Origin: Neptuniibacter marinus
Lineage (GTDB): Bacteria; Pseudomonadota; Gammaproteobacteria; Pseudomonadales; Balneatricaceae
NCBI RefSeq assembly: GCF_001597725.1
Contig: NZ_LUTR01000024.1
Coordinates: forward strand, 1-51,358
Direction: 5' to 3'
DNA: 51,358 bases
Part shown: positions 16,223 through 25,811 of the stretch, piece by piece
Layout of the letters: the number at the start of each line of letters is the position of its first letter
Numbering within the stretch: position 1 is the first letter of the stretch
The notes under the pieces: generated by a model
What the model was told of the DNA's origin: nothing
The model's input: only the letters and a program-made list of their open reading frames with translations
The model's database searches: none
Made by a program: the position numbers and the translations under genes

Positions 16223-18874
16223 ATGAATAGCTGCTCCATCACTCAAAACCCAGAAATTACTGGTAACCCTAATGCCCAAGAGCTTAATACTATTTTAAAG
16301 CTCCAAAGCCAGGTATTAGAATACGTTGTACAGGACGCTCCTCCTGAACGAATCTTCGATGCTATTTGTCAATTTATAGAACAATCTGTGCCTGATTGTG
16401 TCGCATCCATTATGCTTTTTGATGCAACATATGAGTCTTTAAATGTAGCCTGCGCCCCCAGCTTTACTCGCGAAGCTATTGACGCATTTAACGGCCTAAA
16501 AGCAAACCTTGGCGAAGGCTCTTGTGGGTCATCCGCTTTTTTAGGTACACCCGTACTTAGTATAAATATTGAAAATGATTCACGATGGAATAACGTGCGC
16601 CACATAGCCAAAAAATTTGGCATAAGCGCGTGCTGGTCTTACCCCATCCTATTAGATACAAACAAAGTACACGGTACTATCGCTATATCGTCTTTTGAGT
16701 CGCGAAAGCCTAACTCCTTCCACATACAGCTTCTGAAAGCAGCAGCTAACATCATTGGCATTGTGCTCAAGCGGGTAGCCTCACATAAAGCCCTAACTCA
16801 TACCTCTAGTCTCCTACAAAATATTACACAAGCAATGCCTGGTGTGCTTTATCAATACCACTTAACCACTGATAAAAAGCAAAATTTCACCTATCTCAGT
16901 CCAAGTATAGAAAAAATCACAGGTATCACACTGGAAGAGGCTTATGAAAACTTCGACCTTGTTTGGAACCAAGTTCACCCTGAAGACCAAGCTCAACTGT
17001 GGACAAGCATCATCGATGCAAGCACACACTCAAAACCTTGGTCCCATGAATTTAGACTTTTTCATAAGCAGGGGGGAGAACTAAAGTGGCTTCGCGGCTC
17101 ATCCCTTCCGGGTCAACAGATATCAGATCAGGATCAAATTTGGAACGGTGTGCTGTTAGATATCACACCTGAAAAGTCATCGATTGAACAGCTAAGATTG
17201 GCAGGAATCGCCTTCTCTAGTACTACCGATGGCATCATGATAGCTGACAAGAACAATAAAATTGTCGATATAAATAGAGCTTACGCCATTATCTCTGGCT
17301 ATAGCCGCGAAGAACTTATTGGTCAAAGCCCGACCCTTCTAAAATCAGACAAACACAGCTCAATATTTTACCAATCTATCTGGGAGTCCTTAGACAAAGA
17401 TAAACATTGGCAAGGCGAGATTTGGAACAAACGTAAAGATGGTAAAGTTGTTCCTCATTTAGTCAATATAAATGCTGTTTTAGATCCTATCAGCGATGAA
17501 CTAACCCACTATGTCAGTGTACTATCCGATATTAGCAGCATAAAGGCATCTGAAGCTAAACTATCCCATTTAGCCCATCATGATACTCTGACCAATCTAC
17601 CTAATCGTTTACTCTTTAGCGCACGACTAGATCACGCCATTACGCACCGAAAGAAGAATGAGAAAGTAGTAATGTTGCACCTAGATTTAGACCGCTTCAA
17701 ACACATCAACGATTCCTTAGGTCACACTTATGGGGATCAGCTTCTAATACAAGTAAGCGAGCGTCTAACTAATACATTAAATCCAGCCGATATTGTAGCT
17801 CGAGTTGGCGGAGATGAGTTCGCTATTCTTGTTGAAGAACTTGAAGATACAATCGATGCCTCAGCCGTCGCAGACAAAATTGTTACCGCGATGGAGCAGC
17901 CATTTGTATTGAATGGTAATGATTACTTCACTACAGCAAGCATAGGTATTGCTCTCTCGCCAGATCACGGTGAAGATATTGATGTGTTCACTAAAAACGC
18001 CGATATCGCTCTCAATCAGGCAAAAGATTTAGGCCGTAATAACTATGCTTTCTTCCAGCCAGAATTATCCGAAAGCGCGGAAGAATGGATCAAGCTGGAA
18101 CCCCAACTGCGCAAAGCGATAAAAGAAAATCAGTTTAGGCTTTTTTATCAACCGCAAATGGACCGCAGAGGAAATAACATTGTTGGTGCAGAAGCACTCA
18201 TACGCTGGCAACATCCTGAAATGGGCCTTATCCCACCGATTCAGTTTCTGAATATTGCGGAAGAGATGGGGCTGATGAAAAACATTGGTAACTGGGTATT
18301 AGAGGAAGCCTTTAAGCAACTTGCTCTCTGGAGACAGGCAGGCCTGAGAAATTTCAGACTTGCAATCAATTTAGCAAGCGATCAAATAACCAAACAAAGC
18401 CTACCTGATAAAGTCAGCGATTTATTACAGGAATACAAAATACCAGCAGAGATGATCGAGTTAGAAATCCTAGAAACCTTTCTACTCGAACATAAAACCG
18501 CATCGACTGAAACCTTTCATCAGCTTAGGGCACTAGACATACACTTAGCACTTGATGACTTTGGAACAGGCTACTCATCACTTAGCTATTTAAAACAATT
18601 ACCAATCAATAAAGTTAAAATCGATCAATCTCTTGTCAGAGATATACCTGAAGATGCGAATGACGAGGCAATTGCCAAAGCTGTTATTTTACTTGGGCAC
18701 ACACTCGACCTTACAGTCTGCGCAGAGGGTGTAGAAACACCTGAACAACGGGCTTTTCTAGAATTAGAAGGCTGCGACCAACTACAAGGCTACTTATTCA
18801 GCAAACCGATTAATCAGGAGGAATTTAGCACCTTACTCCGTAAAAATAAGCGGCTAGTCTCTCTAAATAGCTAA
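16223..18874 (+). CDS. GAF-PAS-PAS-GGDEF-EAL cyclic-di-GMP signalling protein
   Basis: The 883-residue cytosolic protein has no evident membrane segment. Domains in order are GAF (about 20-185), PAS (about 195-315), PAS (about 322-440), GGDEF (about 445-610) and EAL (about 625-875). The GGDEF motif (529-533) is intact, so diguanylate cyclase activity is possible. The upstream inhibitory RxxD site is degenerate (NPAD), so product inhibition may be lost. The EAL domain keeps EAL (657-659), DDFGTGYSSL and AEGVET, the residues expected of an active phosphodiesterase. Either or both activities may work, steered by GAF and PAS ligands. It is a single gene with its own upstream region. Confidence 0.93.
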   Translation: MNSCSITQNPEITGNPNAQELNTILKLQSQVLEYVVQDAPPERIFDAICQFIEQSVPDCVASIMLFDATYESLNVACAPSFTREAIDAFNGLKANLGEGSCGSSAFLGTPVLSINIENDSRWNNVRHIAKKFGISACWSYPILLDTNKVHGTIAISSFESRKPNSFHIQLLKAAANIIGIVLKRVASHKALTHTSSLLQNITQAMPGVLYQYHLTTDKKQNFTYLSPSIEKITGITLEEAYENFDLVWNQVHPEDQAQLWTSIIDASTHSKPWSHEFRLFHKQGGELKWLRGSSLPGQQISDQDQIWNGVLLDITPEKSSIEQLRLAGIAFSSTTDGIMIADKNNKIVDINRAYAIISGYSREELIGQSPTLLKSDKHSSIFYQSIWESLDKDKHWQGEIWNKRKDGKVVPHLVNINAVLDPISDELTHYVSVLSDISSIKASEAKLSHLAHHDTLTNLPNRLLFSARLDHAITHRKKNEKVVMLHLDLDRFKHINDSLGHTYGDQLLIQVSERLTNTLNPADIVARVGGDEFAILVEELEDTIDASAVADKIVTAMEQPFVLNGNDYFTTASIGIALSPDHGEDIDVFTKNADIALNQAKDLGRNNYAFFQPELSESAEEWIKLEPQLRKAIKENQFRLFYQPQMDRRGNNIVGAEALIRWQHPEMGLIPPIQFLNIAEEMGLMKNIGNWVLEEAFKQLALWRQAGLRNFRLAINLASDQITKQSLPDKVSDLLQEYKIPAEMIELEILETFLLEHKTASTETFHQLRALDIHLALDDFGTGYSSLSYLKQLPINKVKIDQSLVRDIPEDANDEAIAKAVILLGHTLDLTVCAEGVETPEQRAFLELEGCDQLQGYLFSKPINQEEFSTLLRKNKRLVSLNS

Positions 18875-19099
18875 CTACTCTAGCACCAATTTTATACTTG
18901 TTATTTTCCCATTCAATAAATGGTAAAACCTTGAAGCAGCTTTATCAATGATAAGCATGCTGATGACTTTCCTTCTTAGTCCTCACCAAAACCACCTTTC
19001 CCTCTACTTTCAAACATTTGTTTACTTTTTTTTCTGGAAATACTCAGCCTTACATCTACACTAATAAGGAATGACATGTTCATGAAGGGGAATAAAACA

Positions 19100-19420
19100 A
19101 TGGGCAAAGAAAGCTTATCTGCGCTTCTACACGAGTGGGAAAATAGAGCTCGAAAAATCAACGGCCGCCAAGAGGAAACACTATCTATATACCAATCTGA
19201 TTCAGTAAAACTAAAAGCGTTAGCCACTATGTACAACCTACCAAAAGCAGATATTGTTGCGGCACTCCTTCACGAAGCCCTCAATGAATTAGAAGCTAAA
19301 ATGCCCTATGTTCCGGGTAACAAAGTAATAAGAATTGAAGATGGTGAAGAGATCTACGAGGATAAAGGGCCTATGCCTCGCTACCTTGCTGAGCAAAAAA
19401 AGTTGTTGGATGTAAGTTAA
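19100..19420 (+). CDS. Small conserved protein resembling Pseudomonas 'type 1 pili tip component' proteins
   Basis: From the start at 19100, chosen for AAGGGG nine bases upstream, the protein is 106 residues. An N-terminal amphipathic part is followed by a ribbon-helix-helix-like middle (SVKLKALATMYNLPKADIVAALLHEALNELE in outline) and a conserved C-terminus with PYVPGNKVI, EEIYEDKGPMPRYLA. I recognise the same layout in pseudomonad proteins annotated as pilin-assembly or type 1 pili tip component. That name is doubtful, because no signal peptide is present. Function unknown; cytosolic. Confidence 0.72.
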   Translation: MGKESLSALLHEWENRARKINGRQEETLSIYQSDSVKLKALATMYNLPKADIVAALLHEALNELEAKMPYVPGNKVIRIEDGEEIYEDKGPMPRYLAEQKKLLDVS

Positions 19421-19463
19421 ATTACTCATGCAACGATAATAGATAAACTCTAAATAACGGCAT

Positions 19464-19493
19464 AAAAAAGCCACCAGCTTTCACGGGTAGCTT
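19464..19493 (-). terminator. Terminator after the cytochrome c gene
   Basis: The minus strand reads AAGCTACC, ten bases, GGTGGCTT and then a T run; one U-G pair is present in the eight-pair stem. Confidence 0.75.
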
Positions 19494-19517
19494 GATAGGT
19501 TTATATGCAGGGATAGA

Positions 19518-19898
19518 TTACAGGGTTTTCAAGTAAGCAATCAGGTAGTCCTGCTCTGCTTTATCTGTAATTTCTACGTGACGCATACGTGTGCCTGGTA
19601 CAAACTGGTCGTTACCGGCAATCCACTTACGTAAATTATCTTCTGTCCAAGTAATTCCTGAATTACGTAGTGCATCAGAATAAGCAAAACGTGGTAATGA
19701 AGCGGCTTCACGACCAACTACACCAATCAAACTTGGACCGAAAGCATTTTTACTTGCATCTAAAGAGTGACAAGCTGAACACTTAGTGAAGATATCTTTA
19801 CCTGCAGCTTGCATCATTGCTTCAGTATCTGCTGCCACAGCAACTGAAGACAAGGATAGTGACGCAACAAGTCCCATTAGAGCTACTTTAATTTTCAT
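19518..19898 (-). CDS. Periplasmic c-type cytochrome (class I)
   Basis: The 126-residue protein has a signal peptide (about 1-23, ending VAVAA), a single heme site CSACH (Cys40, Cys43, His44) and a likely axial Met105 in PGTRMRH. KCSACHSLDASKNAFGPSLIGVVGREAAS and a C-terminal helix QDYLIAYLKTL match cytochrome c2/c550-like electron carriers. The third in-frame ATG (19898) is chosen because GAGGGGA lies a proper eight bases before it. The gene has its own terminator. It probably shuttles electrons in the periplasm; the partner oxidase or reductase is not in the window. Confidence 0.92.
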   Translation of the reverse strand: MKIKVALMGLVASLSLSSVAVAADTEAMMQAAGKDIFTKCSACHSLDASKNAFGPSLIGVVGREAASLPRFAYSDALRNSGITWTEDNLRKWIAGNDQFVPGTRMRHVEITDKAEQDYLIAYLKTL

Positions 19899-20035
19899 TT
19901 TCATTCCCCTCAAAATGAATAAAACAATTAAGCGTAAGTATATGCTCTATTCTCTACACAACAGTTGATCTCAAACATGAAATGACCATCTAATAAAAAA
20001 TAAGGGTTAAATCACTCTACGGGTACCAGACATAA

Positions 20036-20078
20036 AAAAACGCAGCAGTAGAGTATCTCCTCTACACACTGCGTTTTT
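20036..20078 (-). terminator. Bidirectional terminator after fumarase
   Basis: AAAAACGCAG pairs with CTGCGTTTTT, with an inner GTAGAG/CTCTAC stem. A/T runs flank both sides, so it can work in either direction. Confidence 0.85.
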
Positions 20079-20099
20079 GAAAGAATAACTTACGAAACG

Positions 20100-21605
20100 T
20101 TAAACTTGCTTAGCGATAACATCTTTCCACTTAGCAGGACCTGTTGTATGAACAGACTCACCTGACGTATCAACAGCAACAGTAACCGGCATATCTTTAA
20201 CTTCAAACTCATAAATAGCTTCCATTCCCATCTCAGGGAAGGCTAGCACTTTAGATGAAGTAATCGCTTTAGATACTAAATAAGCAGCACCACCAACAGC
20301 CATTAGATAAACCGCTTCGTTATCTTTAATCGCCTCAATCGCAACAGGACCACGTTCCGACTTACCGATCATACCTAATAATCCAGTACTTTCTAAAATC
20401 TGACGCGTAAATTTATCCATACGTGTCGACGTTGTCGGGCCCGCAGGGCCAACAACTTCATCACCTACAGGATCAACAGGACCTACATAATAGATAAAGC
20501 GCCCTTTCAGATCGACAGGTAGCTCTTCACCATTATTAAGCATCTCCACCATCCGCTTGTGGGCTGCATCACGTCCAGTTAACATCTTGCCATTAAGTAA
20601 TACAGTCTCACCAACCTTCCACTCTTTAACATCTTCAGGTGTGATCTCATCTAAATTAACGCGACGAGTTGTTGCTCCCACTTCGAATGTCACTTCTGGC
20701 CAATCATCAAGATTTGGTGGTGTCAGAACAGCAGGGCCTGTTCCATCTAAGGTAAAGTGTGTATGACGTGTTGCCGCACAATTAGGGATCATGCAAACAG
20801 GTAACGAAGCAGCATGGGTTGGATAGTCCATAATTTTGACATCCATAATGGTTGTTAAACCGCCTAAGCCTTGAGCCCCTATACCTAAATTATTAACCGC
20901 ATCCATAATTTCTAGGCGCAGTTCTTCAACTCGATTTTGAGGCCCACGTTCACGCAGTTCGTGAATATCTATAGATCCCATCAAGGATTCTTTAGCCATA
21001 ACCGCCGCTTTTTCTGCCGTACCACCAATACCTATACCTAGCATACCCGGTGGGCACCAACCTGCCCCCATAGTAGGGACGGTTTTAACAATCCAGTCGA
21101 CAATGCTATCGGATGGATTCAACATAACCATTTTAGATTTATTTTCAGAACCGCCGCCTTTAGCTGCAACCTGAACATCAACCTTATCGCCATCCACAAT
21201 CTCATAATGAATAACAGCAGGCGTATTATCTTTTGTGTTTTGGCGCTTACCCGCAGGGTCTGCCAGAATTGAAGCACGTAGCACGTTATCAGGGTTAAGG
21301 TAAGCGCGACGTACACCTTCATTAACCATATCCGTTACATTCATGTCAGCATCCCACTGAACATTCATACCCACTTTCAAGAACACGGTCACAATACCGG
21401 TATCCTGACAGATTGGACGCTTACCTTCAGCACACATGCGAGAGTTAATAAGGATCTGCGCCATCGCATCCTTCGCCGCTGGGTTTTCTTCTTTTAGATA
21501 AGCTTCATGTACACCCTTGATGAAATCAAGCGGGTGGTAATAAGAGATGAACTGCAAAGCATCAGCAATACTGCTAATGAAATCGTCTTGACGGATTACG
21601 CTCAT
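20100..21605 (-). CDS. Class I (iron-sulfur) fumarate hydratase
   Basis: The enzyme interconverts fumarate and malate in the TCA cycle with a 4Fe-4S cluster. At 501 residues it is a single-chain FumA-type fumarase: the N-terminal alpha-subunit-like part has RPICQDTG (about 98-105), GGGSENKSK and GWCPPGMLGIGIGGT, and the C-terminal beta-subunit-like part has LTGRDAAHKRM and YYVGPVDP followed by GPAGPTTSTRMD. Candidate cluster cysteines lie in RPICQDTG, MIPNCAATR and GWCPPG. The gene is a single unit with a bidirectional terminator and a long upstream region. Confidence 0.93.
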   Translation of the reverse strand: MSVIRQDDFISSIADALQFISYYHPLDFIKGVHEAYLKEENPAAKDAMAQILINSRMCAEGKRPICQDTGIVTVFLKVGMNVQWDADMNVTDMVNEGVRRAYLNPDNVLRASILADPAGKRQNTKDNTPAVIHYEIVDGDKVDVQVAAKGGGSENKSKMVMLNPSDSIVDWIVKTVPTMGAGWCPPGMLGIGIGGTAEKAAVMAKESLMGSIDIHELRERGPQNRVEELRLEIMDAVNNLGIGAQGLGGLTTIMDVKIMDYPTHAASLPVCMIPNCAATRHTHFTLDGTGPAVLTPPNLDDWPEVTFEVGATTRRVNLDEITPEDVKEWKVGETVLLNGKMLTGRDAAHKRMVEMLNNGEELPVDLKGRFIYYVGPVDPVGDEVVGPAGPTTSTRMDKFTRQILESTGLLGMIGKSERGPVAIEAIKDNEAVYLMAVGGAAYLVSKAITSSKVLAFPEMGMEAIYEFEVKDMPVTVAVDTSGESVHTTGPAKWKDVIAKQV

Positions 21606-21922
21606 GCGGGGGCTCCATATATGGCTTTATTGTCATAAGGGATGAGTTTTGAAAATATTAGACTAAAACGAGTTTGAGTGGCTATCTTCACTTAACTACT
21701 CCATCTAACATCATCACCCATTAGTGCTCTCTCTCGGGAAAGCTTGAACTGCTGCAGAGTATACACCAAAAGTACCAATAAACGGTGTCGGGCATTGGTA
21801 TTAGTTAACCATTTAGCATATCTTCAATTGTTATCTAACGAGCTTAGATATAGGCGGTAAAAAAGTAATAATCTATGACGATAATCAAACAAAAAGCTCA
21901 ATTAAAAGAGTAAGTAATAAAG
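21606..21922. other. 317-base gap without a recognised gene
   Basis: It lies upstream of fumarase and downstream of the UbiA-like gene. It holds a short palindrome, TATCTAA (21832-21838), CGAGC, TTAGATA (21844-21850). No open frame with a plausible ribosome site and no intrinsic terminator was seen. Confidence 0.5.
21832..21850. promoter_or_regulatory. Seven-base-arm perfect palindrome
   Basis: TATCTAA, CGAGC, TTAGATA. Its left part extends to GTTATCTAAC (21830-21839), a ten-base sequence also present, as its complement, in the palindrome at 4370-4399. The site lies about 225 bases upstream of the fumarase start. Regulator unknown. Confidence 0.25.
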
Positions 21923-22774
21923 TTAGAGAGCTAACAAACAACAGTAAAAAAGCCCAAAAACAAAATAACCTCGCCCCGTCTCAGGTGTTAACTGACGGCG
22001 AGCGTCCCTTTCTCTATGTAAAAAGCGACAAGGTAAGATAACAATAGGCAAGGTCAGCAATAACCAATAGCTCCACGGCAATATATCCGCTAGGCCCAGC
22101 AGAATGGTGACGAGATAGATCGCAGCAATCATCATCTTATAAATTAAGATCGCATTATCGTAACCAACTCTCACCGATAAAGTTCGAATACCTTTATCCC
22201 GATCATCTTCATAATCCCTTATTTCATTACTTAATAGCAGCAATGAAGTAAACAAGCTAACCGGAATCGAGAGAAAGAAAACATCTACTTTCACCACTTT
22301 CGTTTGAATAAAATAAGCACCCAACACCATCATGACGCCCATTAACCAAAACACAAAGAAAACAGCTAAACCTCGATGTTTATAGTTAATGGGCTCTAAG
22401 GTGTATCCCAAGGCCCCAAACAATCCAACAACGCTAAGCACCAGTAAAAAAGGTCCAGACAGGTAGATAAAATACACACCTATGCAACTGGCGATAAGGA
22501 AGCAACACAAACCGATTCGAAAATTTATCTTTATCTGACGATGGACTGTCTGATATTGCGGTCCGCTAAGAAACGTTAAATCTGAAAAGTCATTTATAAG
22601 GTTCACACCCGCTTGCAATAACAACCCCGCCAAAAGAATAAGGAAAGCATTAAGAGGGTCAGAAAAACCCTCTCGATAAGCAGCAACAATACCGGTCAAA
22701 CAGACGATAAACGCCACGCTAAATGAGAATGGCCGTAACGCTCGGCTAAAACGATACCGCTCAACAAGCATCAT
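21923..22774 (-). CDS. UbiA-family membrane prenyltransferase (unassigned)
   Basis: The 283-residue protein has about eight hydrophobic helices. It carries the two acidic motifs of UbiA-type prenyltransferases: NLINDFSD (about 61-68), equivalent to NDxxD, and NEIRDYEDDRDKGIRTLSVRVG (about 184-205). Relatives transfer a polyprenyl group to an aromatic acceptor (MenA, UbiA, homogentisate or digeranylgeranylglycerol-phosphate types). The second motif (NEIRDYEDD...GIRTL) is closest in feel to MenA. It starts about 20 bases downstream of trhP with no clear ribosome site, so coupling to trhP translation is likely. The acceptor is unknown. Confidence 0.82.
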   Translation of the reverse strand: MMLVERYRFSRALRPFSFSVAFIVCLTGIVAAYREGFSDPLNAFLILLAGLLLQAGVNLINDFSDLTFLSGPQYQTVHRQIKINFRIGLCCFLIASCIGVYFIYLSGPFLLVLSVVGLFGALGYTLEPINYKHRGLAVFFVFWLMGVMMVLGAYFIQTKVVKVDVFFLSIPVSLFTSLLLLSNEIRDYEDDRDKGIRTLSVRVGYDNAILIYKMMIAAIYLVTILLGLADILPWSYWLLLTLPIVILPCRFLHRERDARRQLTPETGRGYFVFGLFYCCLLAL

Positions 22775-22794
22775 ATTTTTTGATGGCCTGTCCG

Positions 22795-24171
22795 TTAAGC
22801 CTGACGGCTATATTCAGGGGCATTGGGAAGATCGCGCATCATCAAGGCATATTCAGGCTCACAATCTAACGCCATAGGGATCTTCATTACATGACCCGAT
22901 CCTGGCGCAACATCGGCTTGCTTACCTTTTTTATCGATCATCTCATCTAATCTGAATTTATGGTTACCTTGGGGCGTCATCAATTCAAGAGTATCTCCTT
23001 TTAAGAAGCGATTTTTCACATCAACCTCCAACATACCCGCTTGTTTATCGTACCCCATAATCTCGCCAACAAACTGTTGATGGACACCCACCGAATTACC
23101 CGTTTCGTAGTTTTGATACTCATCATGGACATGACGGCGATAAAAACCTTCGGTATAACCTCGGCTGGCAAGATTTTCCAACTCATCCATCAATTTCATA
23201 TCAAAAGGTTTACCCGCAACCGCATCATCAATCGCTTTACGATAAACTTGAGCGGTTCGTGCAACGTAGTAATGGGATTTTGTTCGTCCCTCTATTTTTA
23301 ATGAATCAACCCCCATCGCAGCTAAGCGATGTACATGCTGAATGGCACGCAGGTCTTTTGAATTCATAATATAGGTGCCATGTTCATCTTCGAACGCGGG
23401 CATAAATTCACCGGGGCGCGTCTCCTCTTGCAATAGGAAGATACGATCAGTTGGCTCGCCCTCACCTAATGCAGGCTGACTCCCCTGCGCAAGCGTCTCC
23501 AATTTAGGATCAAATTGTTCAACCGGAACGACATCACCGGACTCATCCACTTTGGCTTCATGGGCGTCATACTTCCACCGACATGAGTTGGTACAAGTGC
23601 CTTGGTTTGGATCACGTTTATTAATGTAACCCGATAACAAGCAACGTCCTGAATAGGCAATACACAGCGCCCCATGAACAAACACCTCAATCTCCATCTC
23701 TGGACAACGCTGGCGAATCTCTTCCACTTCATCTAAAGACAGTTCACGTGAAAGAATCACCCTCTCGACACCCATGGCATGCCAAAACTTAACCGCGGCC
23801 CAGTTCATGGTATTTGCTTGCACAGAAAGGTGGATCGGCACATCAGGGAAGTGCTCTTTAACCAGATAAATCAATCCAGGGTCCGACATAATTAAGGCGT
23901 CAGGCCCCATGGCAATGATCGGACGAAGATCATCAATATAGGTTTTCAACTTGCTATTGTGAGGCAATATATTGCTGGCGAGGAAAAACTTTTTACCTAA
24001 TTGATGCGCAAGGTCAATCCCTTCGCCCAAGTTTTCCATATTGAAGTCGTTATTGCGGACACGCAAACTATAACGAGGCTGCCCGGCATATACTGCATCT
24101 GCGCCATAGGCAAACGCATATTTCATATTTTTTAGTGTCCCCGCTGGAGACAAAAGTTCTGGAGTACGCAT
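22795..24171 (-). CDS. trhP: U32-family tRNA hydroxylation protein TrhP (YegQ)
   Basis: TrhP takes part in prephenate-dependent 5-hydroxyuridine formation at position 34 of tRNAs. The 458-residue protein has the U32 TIM-barrel start PELLSPAGTLKNMKYAFAYGADAVY, VFVHGALCIAYSGRCLLSGY and GTCTNSCRWKYD. The likely cluster cysteines are Cys170, Cys177, Cys193 and Cys197. The C-terminal PQGNHKFRL and PEYALMMRD region is normal for YegQ. Length and motifs fit YegQ better than the shorter UbiU/UbiV paralogues. A UbiA-type prenyltransferase gene follows closely. Confidence 0.92.
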   Translation of the reverse strand: MRTPELLSPAGTLKNMKYAFAYGADAVYAGQPRYSLRVRNNDFNMENLGEGIDLAHQLGKKFFLASNILPHNSKLKTYIDDLRPIIAMGPDALIMSDPGLIYLVKEHFPDVPIHLSVQANTMNWAAVKFWHAMGVERVILSRELSLDEVEEIRQRCPEMEIEVFVHGALCIAYSGRCLLSGYINKRDPNQGTCTNSCRWKYDAHEAKVDESGDVVPVEQFDPKLETLAQGSQPALGEGEPTDRIFLLQEETRPGEFMPAFEDEHGTYIMNSKDLRAIQHVHRLAAMGVDSLKIEGRTKSHYYVARTAQVYRKAIDDAVAGKPFDMKLMDELENLASRGYTEGFYRRHVHDEYQNYETGNSVGVHQQFVGEIMGYDKQAGMLEVDVKNRFLKGDTLELMTPQGNHKFRLDEMIDKKGKQADVAPGSGHVMKIPMALDCEPEYALMMRDLPNAPEYSRQA

Positions 24172-24224
24172 AATGAGGTGGTTTTTCTATAAGTCAGATA
24201 GAATAAATAACGCTAATTATTCAA

Positions 24225-24785
24225 TTAGGCTAAATCCTGTAAGGGAATCTCAAATAATGGCGTGTAAATAGAGCCGTCCTCTCCTTGTTTACTTTGGAAA
24301 AGAACCACTGAATCAGCAAGACTGAACATATCAATAGCCGGCCAACTATCAGGCGCGTTAAACTTGTTAATACCCGGTAATCGTCCTAATGTGACATGAG
24401 GTTTAAAGTCTTCATCTGTATGGTTTACACCTGCTGTATCAGCAACATCGACCATTAGATGATGCAAAGATTCTAACTCTTTATTCACATCGGGAAGTGC
24501 GGCAATTAATGCCAAGCTTCTGCTAACACGATAATACTCAGCCGCATTTATATGCACTTGGAAAGAGCTAAAGTCAGCCAGTTTCTCCCGTGCACAGCGT
24601 TCGAGTTCTTCCACCTGTTCAAGCGAGACCTCTCCAAGAAAGCACAATGTCAGATGATAACGATCTGAATCCACCCAACTAATTTCTGTTTTTTTGTCGT
24701 AAACACACAGCGTATCAGCATGATCAGCCAACCAACGCACAACTGAATCAGGTAACGTTAGTGCAAAGAAAGCGCGGATCTTCAT
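24225..24785 (-). CDS. thpR: RNA 2',3'-cyclic phosphodiesterase (2'-5' RNA ligase family)
   Basis: The 186-residue protein has the two HxT motifs of the 2H phosphoesterase superfamily: His44-Leu-Thr46 in YHLTLCFLGEV and His130-Val-Thr132 in KPHVTLGRLPG. It opens with IRAFFALTLPD, as ThpR/LigT does. The enzyme opens 2',3'-cyclic phosphates on RNA and can make 2'-5' linkages in vitro. It is 53 bases upstream of trhP on the same strand, so it may head a thpR-trhP-prenyltransferase operon. Confidence 0.93.
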   Translation of the reverse strand: MKIRAFFALTLPDSVVRWLADHADTLCVYDKKTEISWVDSDRYHLTLCFLGEVSLEQVEELERCAREKLADFSSFQVHINAAEYYRVSRSLALIAALPDVNKELESLHHLMVDVADTAGVNHTDEDFKPHVTLGRLPGINKFNAPDSWPAIDMFSLADSVVLFQSKQGEDGSIYTPLFEIPLQDLA

Positions 24786-24891
24786 GGAGGCTAAAATTAT
24801 CTCGTTTAGGAATAAGCGTGTATTCTGCCTTCAAGGGCCTGACTTAGCAAACCCTCAACGGCTATCATTTTGCTAGCTATACACCAATTGA

Positions 24892-25758
24892 TTACTTTTG
24901 TTCCAATTGGAGCTGCAGATTATTCAATTTTTGCTTCACTTGAAGCAGATCTTGATTAAGTTGCCTGCGTGTACCATCAAACGCCCGCACAGCCTGCTCA
25001 TTCACTTTTACTCGCCGCTCTAAACCAGCAGTGCTTTTACCTTCTAATTTCGTAACACGATCAGACAGCGACCTCTGAGTTTTAATAACCTCATCTTGCT
25101 GATCTTGATTAATCTCATTACTGGTTCTTACTTCAGTTTCTATACGTGTGACCAGTTTATTAATTTTTTCTACTTCAGCATTAACCGACTTCTTTAACTT
25201 AGCGCTTTCTGACTTCAAGCTTGATAATGCTTTTAACTCTTTTGCTTGGTTCGCCACAGTCGCTTGCAAGGTTTTAATTGTAGCTTCTTGCGTCTTAATT
25301 TGGTTACCCTGCTCTTTAATTAGGGGCGCATTCTTCTGGTGAGCGATCGCCCATAACTTAGCAATCTCTGAATCTAACTGTTTATCTTTTTGTTTAAGAC
25401 TCTCTTCCAAAGAAGAAACATTACCTTGAATCGCTTGGCCGGACTGCTCTGCACCCTGCTCTGTTTGCTTTAAGAGCTCTCGTAATTCTGCGATCTGTTT
25501 TTGGGCTTGAGTAAATGTTGCCTCTTTCTGTTTTTGGGCATCGTACATATCAAAACCAAAGTAACCTAATGCAGATACCGCAGCGATCAGCACTATACTC
25601 ACTAATGCCTGCAAAAAGCCCCCCGAACGTTGAACTTCAACCACAGGTGCCGCTGAGTTTCCTTTTTGAGAAGGCGATGCAGATTGGGGAGAACGGCTCT
25701 CGTCTATAGGCTCCGCTGGCCCCATATTTGGCACATTAATATCATCATCACGATTCAT
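24892..25758 (-). CDS. Membrane-anchored coiled-coil protein of unknown function
   Basis: From the chosen start (MNRDDDINVPN) the protein is 288 residues. It has a Pro/Ser-rich cytoplasmic tail of about 45 residues, one transmembrane helix (about 47-68, ALVSIVLIAAVSALGYFGFDM) and a long periplasmic coiled coil rich in Gln, Lys and Glu up to the end. The layout resembles HemX/YhcB-like scaffold proteins, but no family is claimed. A longer frame from 25779 adds seven residues; neither start has a strong ribosome site. It lies between thpR and groEL on the same strand, with the groEL terminator upstream separating it. Confidence 0.72.
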   Translation of the reverse strand: MNRDDDINVPNMGPAEPIDESRSPQSASPSQKGNSAAPVVEVQRSGGFLQALVSIVLIAAVSALGYFGFDMYDAQKQKEATFTQAQKQIAELRELLKQTEQGAEQSGQAIQGNVSSLEESLKQKDKQLDSEIAKLWAIAHQKNAPLIKEQGNQIKTQEATIKTLQATVANQAKELKALSSLKSESAKLKKSVNAEVEKINKLVTRIETEVRTSNEINQDQQDEVIKTQRSLSDRVTKLEGKSTAGLERRVKVNEQAVRAFDGTRRQLNQDLLQVKQKLNNLQLQLEQK

Positions 25759-25811
25759 GGTTATCCATTCACCCATCACATAGAAAGTTAGATTTTAAAC
25801 TTATTTTACGC

